This document shows positions 10,109-18,239 of a DNA stretch of 64,000 nucleotides, in pieces. The stretch is taken from assembly GCF_000238355.1 (NCBI RefSeq), contig NZ_AHCA01000002.1, positions 372,001-436,000 of the forward strand. Reading direction: 5' to 3'. The DNA comes from Pseudoalteromonas haloplanktis ATCC 14393 (GTDB lineage Bacteria; Pseudomonadota; Gammaproteobacteria; Enterobacterales; Alteromonadaceae). Each line of letters opens with the position of its first letter. The stretch's first letter is position 1. A program made the translations under genes and the position numbers. The notes under the pieces were generated by a model, which did not search any database, was not told where the DNA came from, and saw nothing but the letters and a program-made list of their open reading frames with translations.

Positions 10109-10140
10109 TTGATTCTCCCTGGATCATATTGAAATATGAT
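10109..10140 (-). promoter_or_regulatory. TBDR-A leader: hairpin plus CCAGGGAGAATCAA SD block
   Basis: On the minus strand ATCATATT pairs with AATATGAT (arms 133-140 and 123-130 of the 10.1-kb block), then comes CCAGGGAGAATCAA directly before the ATG. The SD block is identical in the leaders of TBDR-B and TBDR-C; the hairpin sequence differs but pairing is kept. Confidence 0.6.
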
Positions 10141-10872
10141 TTTTATTAGTTTTATTACATTTAAAAGAGTACCAAATTACAAAAGTACCCAATTAAGTGT
10201 TAATACTAATACCGCCAGCAACACAAGGTCAACATATAAATAACATTTAAGTCAAGATATTAAATTTCACACCAAGAGCGAGAGTTAATTGCATTAATGT
10301 ATTTATCGCAACTCTAGCGTATCAATAGATGCGAAGCCGGTTCGTTTTGTGGGAACTTTAAGTTCTAGAAAGAAAATCATTACAGCGGTATGTCAATCAT
10401 AGGTAGCTTGCAAGTTACTTTTGTCTCCTTAAAGAGAGATTGAACACAAATTAGACTTACTAGTAAGAATCGCTTGGACTTGTCAAGAAGTATGAGAGCA
10501 ATATCAAAAAAACGACTTATCAATTGTGATCGGCTTTTGATAAAAATAGCAGCTCGTTTGTCATTAAAGTATTAATTATGCCCATTTAAAACAACGTGCT
10601 AAACTTTATTTTTTCTTTTATTCATTTAATAGAGTAATTTAGGTTAATAACTACATTAGATAGTCTGAGTGTTAATCTATTGCAACCTAGAAAACTCATG
10701 CAACATTTAAAAACTTAAAAAGGAATGATTTATACTACTAATTGCAAGAAATAAAGCTGCTCTATAATATTAATAACTAAAACTAATCCATCACCAAAAT
10801 TTGATTAAGATAAAAATTATGAGCTGATTATAACGAATACTAAAACCTAAAACACTTTCAGTTAAATTTAAC
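10141..10872. other. Long gene-free spacer upstream of TBDR-A
   Basis: About 730 AT-rich bases without a convincing gene. It should hold the TBDR-A promoter. AGTACC occurs twice, at 10168-10173 and 10184-10189, close to the leader; related words occur upstream of TBDR-B. No palindromic operator like those elsewhere in the window was seen. Confidence 0.5.
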
Positions 10873-10909
10873 TAAAGACAAATTAAATTAATGTCATTAA
10901 TTGTCTTTA
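10873..10909. other. Inverted repeat TAAAGACAA...TTGTCTTTA
   Basis: A nine-base inverted repeat (10873-10881 and 10901-10909) around an AT-rich 19-base interior, just beyond the TBDR-B terminator. No T-run follows, so its role is unknown. Confidence 0.4.
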
Positions 10910-10913
10910 ATAA

Positions 10914-10943
10914 GTAAAAACCCACTGAAAAATCAATGGGTTT
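10914..10943 (-). terminator. Terminator of TBDR-B
   Basis: On the minus strand AAACCCATTG pairs with CAGTGGGTTT (one G-T pair) around a six-base loop and runs into further T residues, 25 bases after the TBDR-B stop. Confidence 0.8.
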
Positions 10944-10968
10944 ATTATGACTGTTATCCTAATTAAAA

Positions 10969-13791
10969 TTAAAAGCTTTGTGTATAACGGAAGTACCAAA
11001 AACGACCAATATCAAATCCGCCATAATAAGAGTAGTTTGAGCTAGGACGTGAGTACATAAGTGGGCCTTGTTTATCAAAGATATTATTTGCACCTACTGA
11101 TATCGCCCCTTCCCAAGGCAAGTTATAACTTACTTGCACGTCATTGAAAATTGTTGAACCATTCTTTTGTTTAGGTACAACAGTTCCATTTGTCCAATCA
11201 CGTTGGAAGTCAGGAACATTACATCTATCCTCAAAATAACAATTTTCTCTCATCGATGAGAAATAACGCATATTCCAGCTTGCACTAAAATCTTCATATG
11301 ACCATTTCAGTCCGGCGTTTGAACGAACACGGAAAGTAGAGCCATGACCTAAGTCTGATGTTACTTTTACCTCGGGTTCATCCGAAGATTTTTCGTCATA
11401 TTTAGTCACATAAGTCATATCCATTGTAGCTCTGAAATCACCAAAACTAGTCTCAAATGGATAGGCTAATGCTAAGTCGTACCCAGCCGTTTCAGTAAAA
11501 CCTGCATTGCGATTACCATAGCTTAAGTTGTTAACAATAAAGCTATTAGGATCACGAGAGAACATATCACAACGCGATTCATCAAGGCCAATATAACAAT
11601 CATCTAGGATTTGATTTGGTGAATCAGCGACAACAGTATTATCAATCGTGATGCTCCACCAATCAACAATGATATCTAAATTTTCAACGAACTCAGGGTT
11701 ATAAACAAAACCAATGGTCTTAGTCGTAGACTCTTCTGGTTGTAAAAACTCATTTGAACCACTATTAAATGGCACAGGAGTTTGAGCAGCAGGTCCAGTT
11801 GTTGGTACAAATCCTTGTTGTAATTGGCGGTAATCAGCCGGAACATCTTGTAAACAACGAGCAGATCCTTTCGCAACACCGTAAACTGAATCACATGGAT
11901 CAATAAAACCTGTGGTGAAAGTCTGAGAGCCTCCGCCATAGAGATCACTGATTGTAGGTGCTCGGAAACCTTCAGACCAAGTACCACGAATAAGCAATTC
12001 TTCTACTGGACGCCACTTAATACCAATCTTACTATTCGTTGTGTCACCAAAAGTACTATAATCAGAATAACGTGTTGCTAAATTAAGTGTTAATTCATGT
12101 GCTCCCGCAACCCCAGATAAAATAGGAATATCTAGCTCGGCAAATAATTCTGAGACATCGTATTCACCACCAGTTGCACCAGCTGCAAGAGTTGTACTTT
12201 CTCCTAACTGCGCTAGCGCATCTGGGGCATATTCCCCCTTCTCTTTACGATGTTCAGCGCCTAGTGCAAAAGATAAGTCACCTGCAGGTAGCTGAGCTAG
12301 TAAACCACTGATATTAGCGAAGTAAATTGCAGTTTCAGTTTCACCACGATAATGTAATGTAGGAATAAGGAAGTCTTGCACTGCAGGATCTGCAAGTGAA
12401 TTATCAACCGTGCCGGCACCAAAACCAGCTAAAGGGTTCCATGGTGTACACTCAGACAATGATATAGGCGCAGCTTCTGTTCCACACTGTACTTGACCTG
12501 ATGCATTTAAAAATGATGGCCCTGTGGCAGCTTTAATTGCTGGTTTATACAAATCACCAGAGCTGACGCCTAAAGATGAACTTTTACTATATACACCACC
12601 GATATCCCAATCAAAATAATGACTTCCTACCTCAAAAGAGCCTTCAATTGCTGCGGTAAAACGAATCGTATCTTGGTTACTATCTGTAGTTCGTGGCACT
12701 TCCCAACCACGGCGAGTAAATGAAACATCTTCACCGACTGGGTTAAAGTGGCTATCAGCGCTCAACACTATGCCATCAGAAGCTGATTGATAAGGGTAAC
12801 CTGCAATTTGACGACGAGCTGATCGTTCACTGTAACCTATATCACTGGTAAAATTGATATCATCAGTAATAGCATAATTTGAACTAATATACAGTGAACG
12901 CGCACTAAGTGGGGTTTCAACATGCATTTGCTCTTGAGGGTTACTTGAACCATTTTCATAGGTTTGCGGTTCAAAATCATCTAAAGAGGATGCATCACCA
13001 GGACGCTTGGCAACCCACCATTGGTCATTATAAGAAAATCGGCCATATTGACCTACTAAAGTTCGGTTGTTTGGAATATCATAACCTGGATAACCAACTT
13101 CTGAGAAATAACGATCTTTGGCCCAAACATCTCCCTCATCACGCCACTCAGCACCAAAAGTTATAGAACCGCGCTCACCTGCAATACCGGTAACCATACT
13201 TATATTTTTCTTTTCGCCATCTCCCTCATCATACTCACCACCATATACTGTGAATTCGAGGCCTTCAAAATTCTTTCGTGTAATAATATTAACTACGCCA
13301 GCCATCGCATCGGAGCCATACATTGCAGATGCACCATCTTTCAACACATCTATACGTTCAACCATACCCATAGGAATAGCTGATATATCTTGTAAACCAC
13401 TGGTAGTAATACCTAAACGTTTGCCATTTACCAGTACTAAAGTACGACTTGCGCCTAAACCACGTAGATTTACATAGTTACCACCAACATTTTCACCCGA
13501 GCTAAGTGGTGCGGCGCGGCTAATTGGCGGTGCGCCTGAAGCAGACATATTCTCAAGCAGATCTATAACTGAGGTAAAGCCTTGATTTGCAATATCTTCT
13601 CTTGTGATTGTTTGAATTGGTTGGGCGGTCTCAAGATCCGTAGAACGGATTCGTGAACCTGTAACTTCTATACGCTCTACTTTATCGACACCTTCATCTG
13701 CAGCAAAGGAGCTTACTGAAAATGCAGCTGTTGAAGCGCTACCAAAAGCGATTGCTAAACGAACAGCTTTTGATACTTTATTATTAATCAT
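10969..13791 (-). CDS. TonB-dependent receptor B
   Basis: The frame opens at ATG 13809, but AGGGAG lies correctly before the internal ATG 13791 (MINNKVSKAVRLAIAFG), which also matches the starts of TBDR-A and TBDR-C, so the protein is taken as 940 residues. It has a signal peptide to about SSFAA, a VERIEVTGSRIRSTD TonB-box/plug start, a plug with VNLRGLGASRTLVLVNGKRLG and ASAMYGSDAMAGVVNIITRK, and a barrel ending GRFWYFRYTQSF. The last strand resembles that of TBDR-C (RVSYIRFTQTF). Paired loop cysteines (CTPW, CDSVYG, CYIG..CDMF, CYFEDRC) suggest disulfides. Substrate unknown. Confidence 0.9.
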   Translation of the reverse strand: MINNKVSKAVRLAIAFGSASTAAFSVSSFAADEGVDKVERIEVTGSRIRSTDLETAQPIQTITREDIANQGFTSVIDLLENMSASGAPPISRAAPLSSGENVGGNYVNLRGLGASRTLVLVNGKRLGITTSGLQDISAIPMGMVERIDVLKDGASAMYGSDAMAGVVNIITRKNFEGLEFTVYGGEYDEGDGEKKNISMVTGIAGERGSITFGAEWRDEGDVWAKDRYFSEVGYPGYDIPNNRTLVGQYGRFSYNDQWWVAKRPGDASSLDDFEPQTYENGSSNPQEQMHVETPLSARSLYISSNYAITDDINFTSDIGYSERSARRQIAGYPYQSASDGIVLSADSHFNPVGEDVSFTRRGWEVPRTTDSNQDTIRFTAAIEGSFEVGSHYFDWDIGGVYSKSSSLGVSSGDLYKPAIKAATGPSFLNASGQVQCGTEAAPISLSECTPWNPLAGFGAGTVDNSLADPAVQDFLIPTLHYRGETETAIYFANISGLLAQLPAGDLSFALGAEHRKEKGEYAPDALAQLGESTTLAAGATGGEYDVSELFAELDIPILSGVAGAHELTLNLATRYSDYSTFGDTTNSKIGIKWRPVEELLIRGTWSEGFRAPTISDLYGGGSQTFTTGFIDPCDSVYGVAKGSARCLQDVPADYRQLQQGFVPTTGPAAQTPVPFNSGSNEFLQPEESTTKTIGFVYNPEFVENLDIIVDWWSITIDNTVVADSPNQILDDCYIGLDESRCDMFSRDPNSFIVNNLSYGNRNAGFTETAGYDLALAYPFETSFGDFRATMDMTYVTKYDEKSSDEPEVKVTSDLGHGSTFRVRSNAGLKWSYEDFSASWNMRYFSSMRENCYFEDRCNVPDFQRDWTNGTVVPKQKNGSTIFNDVQVSYNLPWEGAISVGANNIFDKQGPLMYSRPSSNYSYYGGFDIGRFWYFRYTQSF

Positions 13792-13820
13792 TTGATTCTC
13801 CCTGGTCATACTTTATATGA
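13792..13820 (-). promoter_or_regulatory. TBDR-B leader: hairpin plus SD block
   Basis: TCATA (806-810 side) pairs with TATGA (816-820 side) around five bases, followed on the minus strand by CCAGGGAGAATCAA and the ATG. The block matches TBDR-A and TBDR-C base for base. Confidence 0.55.
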
Positions 13821-14298
13821 TTTTATTAGTTTTGATTGCTCAATATAAGGCACAAAGTATCTAAAAAAGAAACTTAGTACCTAATAAAGCAATGAGATAC
13901 TAATATTAGGAACAACCAGAGGTCAACACTTATTTAACTTTGACATCACTTAATTTACAACAAAAACAAAATAAAACACCACAAGAACAAATTGCAACAT
14001 ATTGTTTTGTTTATATAATTAAATTAAAAAATGCAAAGGAGCTATATGAATAAATTTGTTTGCGGAGTAGATACAGGCTGATATTCTCAAAAAAGTATTA
14101 GTACCTAACTGAATCATATAGAGAATGTTGTAAAAAGAAGGGTAAGAACGAAGATTAATATACCACGCAATCTAGATAATTTATTTTAATTTAAACTTAA
14201 CTTTACAAAAGAGCTTGGCTAGAAGAAAGATAGTATTGAGTAGTTCTGAAGTCACAATAAGAAATTAAACAGACTGCGTAGTTCAGCGGTTCACAAAA
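13821..14298. other. Gene-free spacer upstream of TBDR-B
   Basis: About 480 AT-rich bases. AGTATC at 13856, AGTACC at 13876 and AGATAC at 13895 resemble the AGTACC words upstream of TBDR-A. No gene, terminator or repeat element was recognised; no clear terminator follows the methyltransferase gene. Confidence 0.45.
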
Positions 14299-15246
14299 TC
14301 ATTTAACGGCCTTGATAATCCAACATAAAATCCCCGTTTCCAATTTCATAACATCAAACTCGAATGATACCCACTCATTTTCAGCGACAGTCTTAAAATT
14401 CTCTATGTCTAAGCTTGACCACGATGCTTCATATTGATCCTGTAAACGTAATTGAAAAGCAGTAAGTTTTTCGTGAGTATTTATAACTCTTGCTGTATTA
14501 GTCTGTCGCCAATCCATAATAATGGGCAGTAGTTCTTTAACAAGTAAATTGTACCACTCTAGTTCATCTTCAGAAGTACATTCACTTTGTTGCAATTTCA
14601 CTTTTTTCAATAAATTAGCATTCTTTTCTTTAAATTGAGCTTGCTGTCTTTCAGTTAGTTGAGCTTTGTTCTCAACACCCTGGCAAAAATCACCAAAGTC
14701 ATACAGTAGTGCCAATAAGCCATCAGGGTTATTCAACTGACTCAGTATCTTTAAGCCAATTTTGCAATCAGTAGAAATAAAGGAATCTTGATGATGTATT
14801 AATGCTGTAAACTCCCCTCCACTCTTTAACACCCTATTAACTTCTGATAAGGCCGCTATTGGCTCTGCATACTCAAAACCGAATTGACTTATAACTCGAT
14901 CAAACTGAGCATTTACAAAAGTTAAATTTTCAGATGGCGTATTTCCATAAAACTGAATTTTTTCTAGCGTTGCAAAGCACGGATCTGTCGGGCTAAAAAT
15001 AGTTAAAGGATCTATCAATGCGGCATCTGATGCTGAAATATTAAAATCAGCTCCAAATTGTTGTGCTAAGACTGCTAACCCACCATTACCTGTTGCTAAG
15101 TCTAAAATTGCTGCGGAAGCCGGAAATGAGTTAAACGTAGTTTGCCAAAATTCAGCTATTTCACCAGTATAGCCCTGTGCATGCTCTCCTTCTGCAAAGC
15201 TATTAAGTGATTTGGTTTTTGACCAATATGAATTCCAATGTTGCAT
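14299..15246 (-). CDS. Class I SAM-dependent methyltransferase
   Basis: A 315-residue protein with the Rossmann motif I ILDLATGNGG (47-56) and a UbiE/type-11-like region in which FDRVISQFGFEYAEP leads to VNRVLKSGGEF, the usual post-motif order. The C-terminal half is rich in Lys, Gln and Glu and looks helical; it may give substrate specificity. No membrane segment or signal peptide. It starts only 14 bases after the TBDR-C terminator with its own SD (GGATGAATA-ATG), so it probably relies on readthrough from TBDR-C. The methyl acceptor is unknown; a small molecule taken up by the receptor, or an envelope component, are both possible. Confidence 0.75.
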   Translation of the reverse strand: MQHWNSYWSKTKSLNSFAEGEHAQGYTGEIAEFWQTTFNSFPASAAILDLATGNGGLAVLAQQFGADFNISASDAALIDPLTIFSPTDPCFATLEKIQFYGNTPSENLTFVNAQFDRVISQFGFEYAEPIAALSEVNRVLKSGGEFTALIHHQDSFISTDCKIGLKILSQLNNPDGLLALLYDFGDFCQGVENKAQLTERQQAQFKEKNANLLKKVKLQQSECTSEDELEWYNLLVKELLPIIMDWRQTNTARVINTHEKLTAFQLRLQDQYEASWSSLDIENFKTVAENEWVSFEFDVMKLETGILCWIIKAVK

Positions 15247-15259
15247 TATTCATCCAAAT

Positions 15260-15287
15260 AAAAAAGGTGGGTTATAAACCCACCTTT
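15260..15287 (-). terminator. Terminator between TBDR-C and the methyltransferase gene
   Basis: AAAGGTGGGTT (15263-15273) and AACCCACCTTT (15277-15287) form a perfect 11-bp stem with a three-base loop; minus-strand T residues follow. The next gene's ATG is 14 bases further on. Confidence 0.85.
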
Positions 15288-15307
15288 CATTTAACTTAAA
15301 TTAAATC

Positions 15308-17962
15308 TTAAAACGTTTGAGTGAAACGGATGTATGAAACACGTCCGTAAGCATCGTAAAGATTGAAGTTATAGTTACGGCCATCGTATGGAATTAACTC
15401 AGGCTCTTTCTCGAATGCGTTTTGCATACCAAGTGCAATTGTTGTACCTGTTGATAGGCTATAAGTTACTTGTAAATCATGAGTAACCCATGTGCCAACA
15501 TTACCAGTACGGTCCACACCACCATTATCATTTGCGGTAACATCTTCATACTGTTTACCAATTAAGTTGATGTTCCAAGCAAAATCAAAGTCATTCCAAA
15601 CATAAGTATTGTTTAGTACGGCACGATCTTGTGGCTCACCTGGATCTTTTAGCGTATTACGGCCGCCATCGATCTTACTTTCAAACTGGTGACTCCATTG
15701 AAGAGTTTGACGGAATGTACCCGCATTACCAAAATCAAATGTGGTATTTAAGTTTAGATCTAGACCATTAATCGCCCAGCTACCTTCATTTGCATAACCT
15801 TGAGTGATTAAGTCGATACCACCATTGCTTAAACGTTCTACGCCTAAGCCTGCAGGGATTGGATCACCTGATTGCTCTCTGTCTAGGATGGTATTAGCAC
15901 CAAAGAAACGGATCATGTTAGATATTTCAATATCGTAATAATCAGCAGAGAAGTTTAACCAATCTGTTGGTTGGTAAGCCATACCAAACGATAGTTGCTC
16001 TGATGACTCTGAACCAATCTCAGGGTTTGCAACAGTGATTGCATTAACTTGCACATCACAACCTGCTGGTAAACCAAAGTTAGCACATGAAGGGTCATCA
16101 TTTACTGATGGGTTATCTGGTGCTGGTTTAGATGTAGTAATATCAAGTGTTGGAGCACGGAAACCTTCACCGTATGATGCACGAAGTACTAAGCCTTCCA
16201 TTACGTCATATTTGAAAGATACTTTCGGTGAGAAATCACTACCGTAATCAGAATAGCTATCGTAACGTCCTGCAACGCTCATCTCTAGATCTTCTAAGAT
16301 AGGAATTAATGCTTCAAAGTATGCGCCTTTAACATCACGTGAACCACCAGCACTGTTACCTGATGAACCACCAACTTGACCTGCTTCTGAAAGTGAATCA
16401 TATGTATCAGAGTATTCTTCTTTACGGTATTCAGCACCAACAACTGCTTGGATAGTACCGCCGCCAATTTCCATTACATCAAATGACGCTGAAGCAAAAG
16501 CTTCTTCTTGATTAAATACACCGATACGTGACGTAGTAACTTTTAAGCCACTTAGTAACGCTTGATAATCACTTTTCTCTGCATCAGTTGTAAAACGCTC
16601 ACCAAATGGGTCGTTTAGCATGTATGCGCCACTGTCCATTGCAACACGTGCGTTACTACCCATTAAGTAGTTACGACCGATTTCATAGGTTTTAGTTTTG
16701 TTCTTACGTACACCGAAATCAACGAACACATCGCCAATTTGACCTTCAGCACTCAATAAGAAGTCAGTTGACCAGTTATCAACAGAATTATCACGGTTAC
16801 CTAGAGCAGCAAAACGGTGACGAATTTGTACTAAACTAGGATCATCGCCATTGGCAATTTCTTGTGCTCTTTGTGCTTCTACTGCTGCAGCGAAGTCAGC
16901 ATCATAAAAAGCACCATTAGGGTTGATTGGGTTATTTGGACTTGTATCTGATAAGAATGCTGCATCACCGGCATCATTTAATGAAGGTGCATAACGACCA
17001 AACGATTTAGTTTTTGAAACTAAAGTATGTGATAAAATTTTCCAATCATCGTTGATCTCATATTCTGCTTTTAAGAACGCAGATTGGTTACCCGTTGATG
17101 CTTCATTCGCATTGGTAGCGTTAAAGTTATAGCCACACAGATCTGTACTTGTATAAATGAAGTTTTCTAAGCCCTCACACTCTTGTTGCGAGATAATTGA
17201 TTTATAACCTTGGCCTTCAGCTGGGTTGAATGCATTCACACCAAAACTAGAAACACCTGGTTGAACCCAATCATAAGCATTTTCATAGATAATATCGCGG
17301 TTATTCCACGATACACCACCAATTACTGATGCATTGTCGCTTGACGCGCCAAAAACTGCAGAGCCTTCTTCACGATCACCACCTTCATTAGGTAGGCTCA
17401 CATCACCAGCACCGATGCGTAATTCTGCACCATTAAAATCTTTACGAGTGATAACGTTGATTACACCAGCGATAGCGTCTGAACCGTATACCGCAGAAGC
17501 ACCGTCAGATAGAATTTCGATACGCTCAACAGCAGCCATAGGGATTGAGTTCAAATCCTGTGAGTTACCAGTTGATGGTGATTTAGGTAGACGACGACCA
17601 TCTACTAAGATTAACGAGCGTGATGCACCAAGACCACGTAAGTTTACTTGAGAAACACCTTGCGCAGAGCTACCAGACTGAGGACGGAATGAACCTGCAG
17701 AGTTAAAACTTGTATTACGTAACAAGTCAGAAACAGAGGTTTGACCCGACATATCAATTGCAGCACGGTCAATGACTGTTACAGGAATTGAACCTTCTAG
17801 GTCAGTACGTCTAATACGTGAACCTGTAACTTGGATACGTTCAACTTTATCAACGCCATCATTTTCTTCTGCCGCGATTGAGCTAGCAGAAAATGCGCCC
17901 GACGAAACGGCGCCAAAAGCGATCGCTAAGCGAACTGCCTTTGAAACTTTATTATTTAACAT
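15308..17962 (-). CDS. TonB-dependent receptor C
   Basis: An 884-residue outer-membrane receptor. The signal peptide MLNNKVSKAVRLAIAFGAV...SIAA is nearly the same as in TBDR-B, followed by VERIQVTGSRIRRTDLEG and a plug with VTVIDRAAID, VNLRGLGASRSLILVDGRRLP and ASAVYGSDAIAGVINVITRK. The barrel ends GRVSYIRFTQTF. Loop cysteines occur as CEGLENF..CGYN and CANFGLPAGC. A member of the same paralogue family as A and B, with the same SD block. The methyltransferase gene follows after a terminator. Substrate not assignable from sequence. Confidence 0.9.
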   Translation of the reverse strand: MLNNKVSKAVRLAIAFGAVSSGAFSASSIAAEENDGVDKVERIQVTGSRIRRTDLEGSIPVTVIDRAAIDMSGQTSVSDLLRNTSFNSAGSFRPQSGSSAQGVSQVNLRGLGASRSLILVDGRRLPKSPSTGNSQDLNSIPMAAVERIEILSDGASAVYGSDAIAGVINVITRKDFNGAELRIGAGDVSLPNEGGDREEGSAVFGASSDNASVIGGVSWNNRDIIYENAYDWVQPGVSSFGVNAFNPAEGQGYKSIISQQECEGLENFIYTSTDLCGYNFNATNANEASTGNQSAFLKAEYEINDDWKILSHTLVSKTKSFGRYAPSLNDAGDAAFLSDTSPNNPINPNGAFYDADFAAAVEAQRAQEIANGDDPSLVQIRHRFAALGNRDNSVDNWSTDFLLSAEGQIGDVFVDFGVRKNKTKTYEIGRNYLMGSNARVAMDSGAYMLNDPFGERFTTDAEKSDYQALLSGLKVTTSRIGVFNQEEAFASASFDVMEIGGGTIQAVVGAEYRKEEYSDTYDSLSEAGQVGGSSGNSAGGSRDVKGAYFEALIPILEDLEMSVAGRYDSYSDYGSDFSPKVSFKYDVMEGLVLRASYGEGFRAPTLDITTSKPAPDNPSVNDDPSCANFGLPAGCDVQVNAITVANPEIGSESSEQLSFGMAYQPTDWLNFSADYYDIEISNMIRFFGANTILDREQSGDPIPAGLGVERLSNGGIDLITQGYANEGSWAINGLDLNLNTTFDFGNAGTFRQTLQWSHQFESKIDGGRNTLKDPGEPQDRAVLNNTYVWNDFDFAWNINLIGKQYEDVTANDNGGVDRTGNVGTWVTHDLQVTYSLSTGTTIALGMQNAFEKEPELIPYDGRNYNFNLYDAYGRVSYIRFTQTF

Positions 17963-17993
17963 TTGATTCTCCCTGGACCACTATTTTGTGGTT
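17963..17993 (-). promoter_or_regulatory. TBDR-C leader: hairpin plus SD block
   Basis: ACCAC (17977-17981) pairs with GTGGT (17988-17992) around six bases, then CCAGGGAGAATCAA precedes the ATG. The stem is GC-richer than in the A and B leaders yet holds the same place, which is why it counts as structure rather than chance sequence. Confidence 0.6.
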
Positions 17994-18239
17994 ATTTTTA
18001 TTTAGCTTTTGTAAACATTTGCAACGTTTGCATTGCAAACACACAATGATACTAAACAAAAAAAATCAATATGCCAACATTTGTTCACGTTTATTTAATC
18101 TAAAAACAGATAACAGCACAAAATATTGCCATAACAGGTACAAAAATAGAGAAAAATGGGACAACCAATACACGGTTAACTCTTCTTTAATAACTTTATT
18201 AGTAAACCTGAACACAATAATTCCATAATTAGGAACGGT

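Noticed and set aside
13792..13809. Six-residue N-terminal extension (MTRENQ) of TBDR-B
   Set aside because: These codons are the SD block CCAGGGAGAATCAA itself, which is non-coding in the leaders of the other two paralogues.
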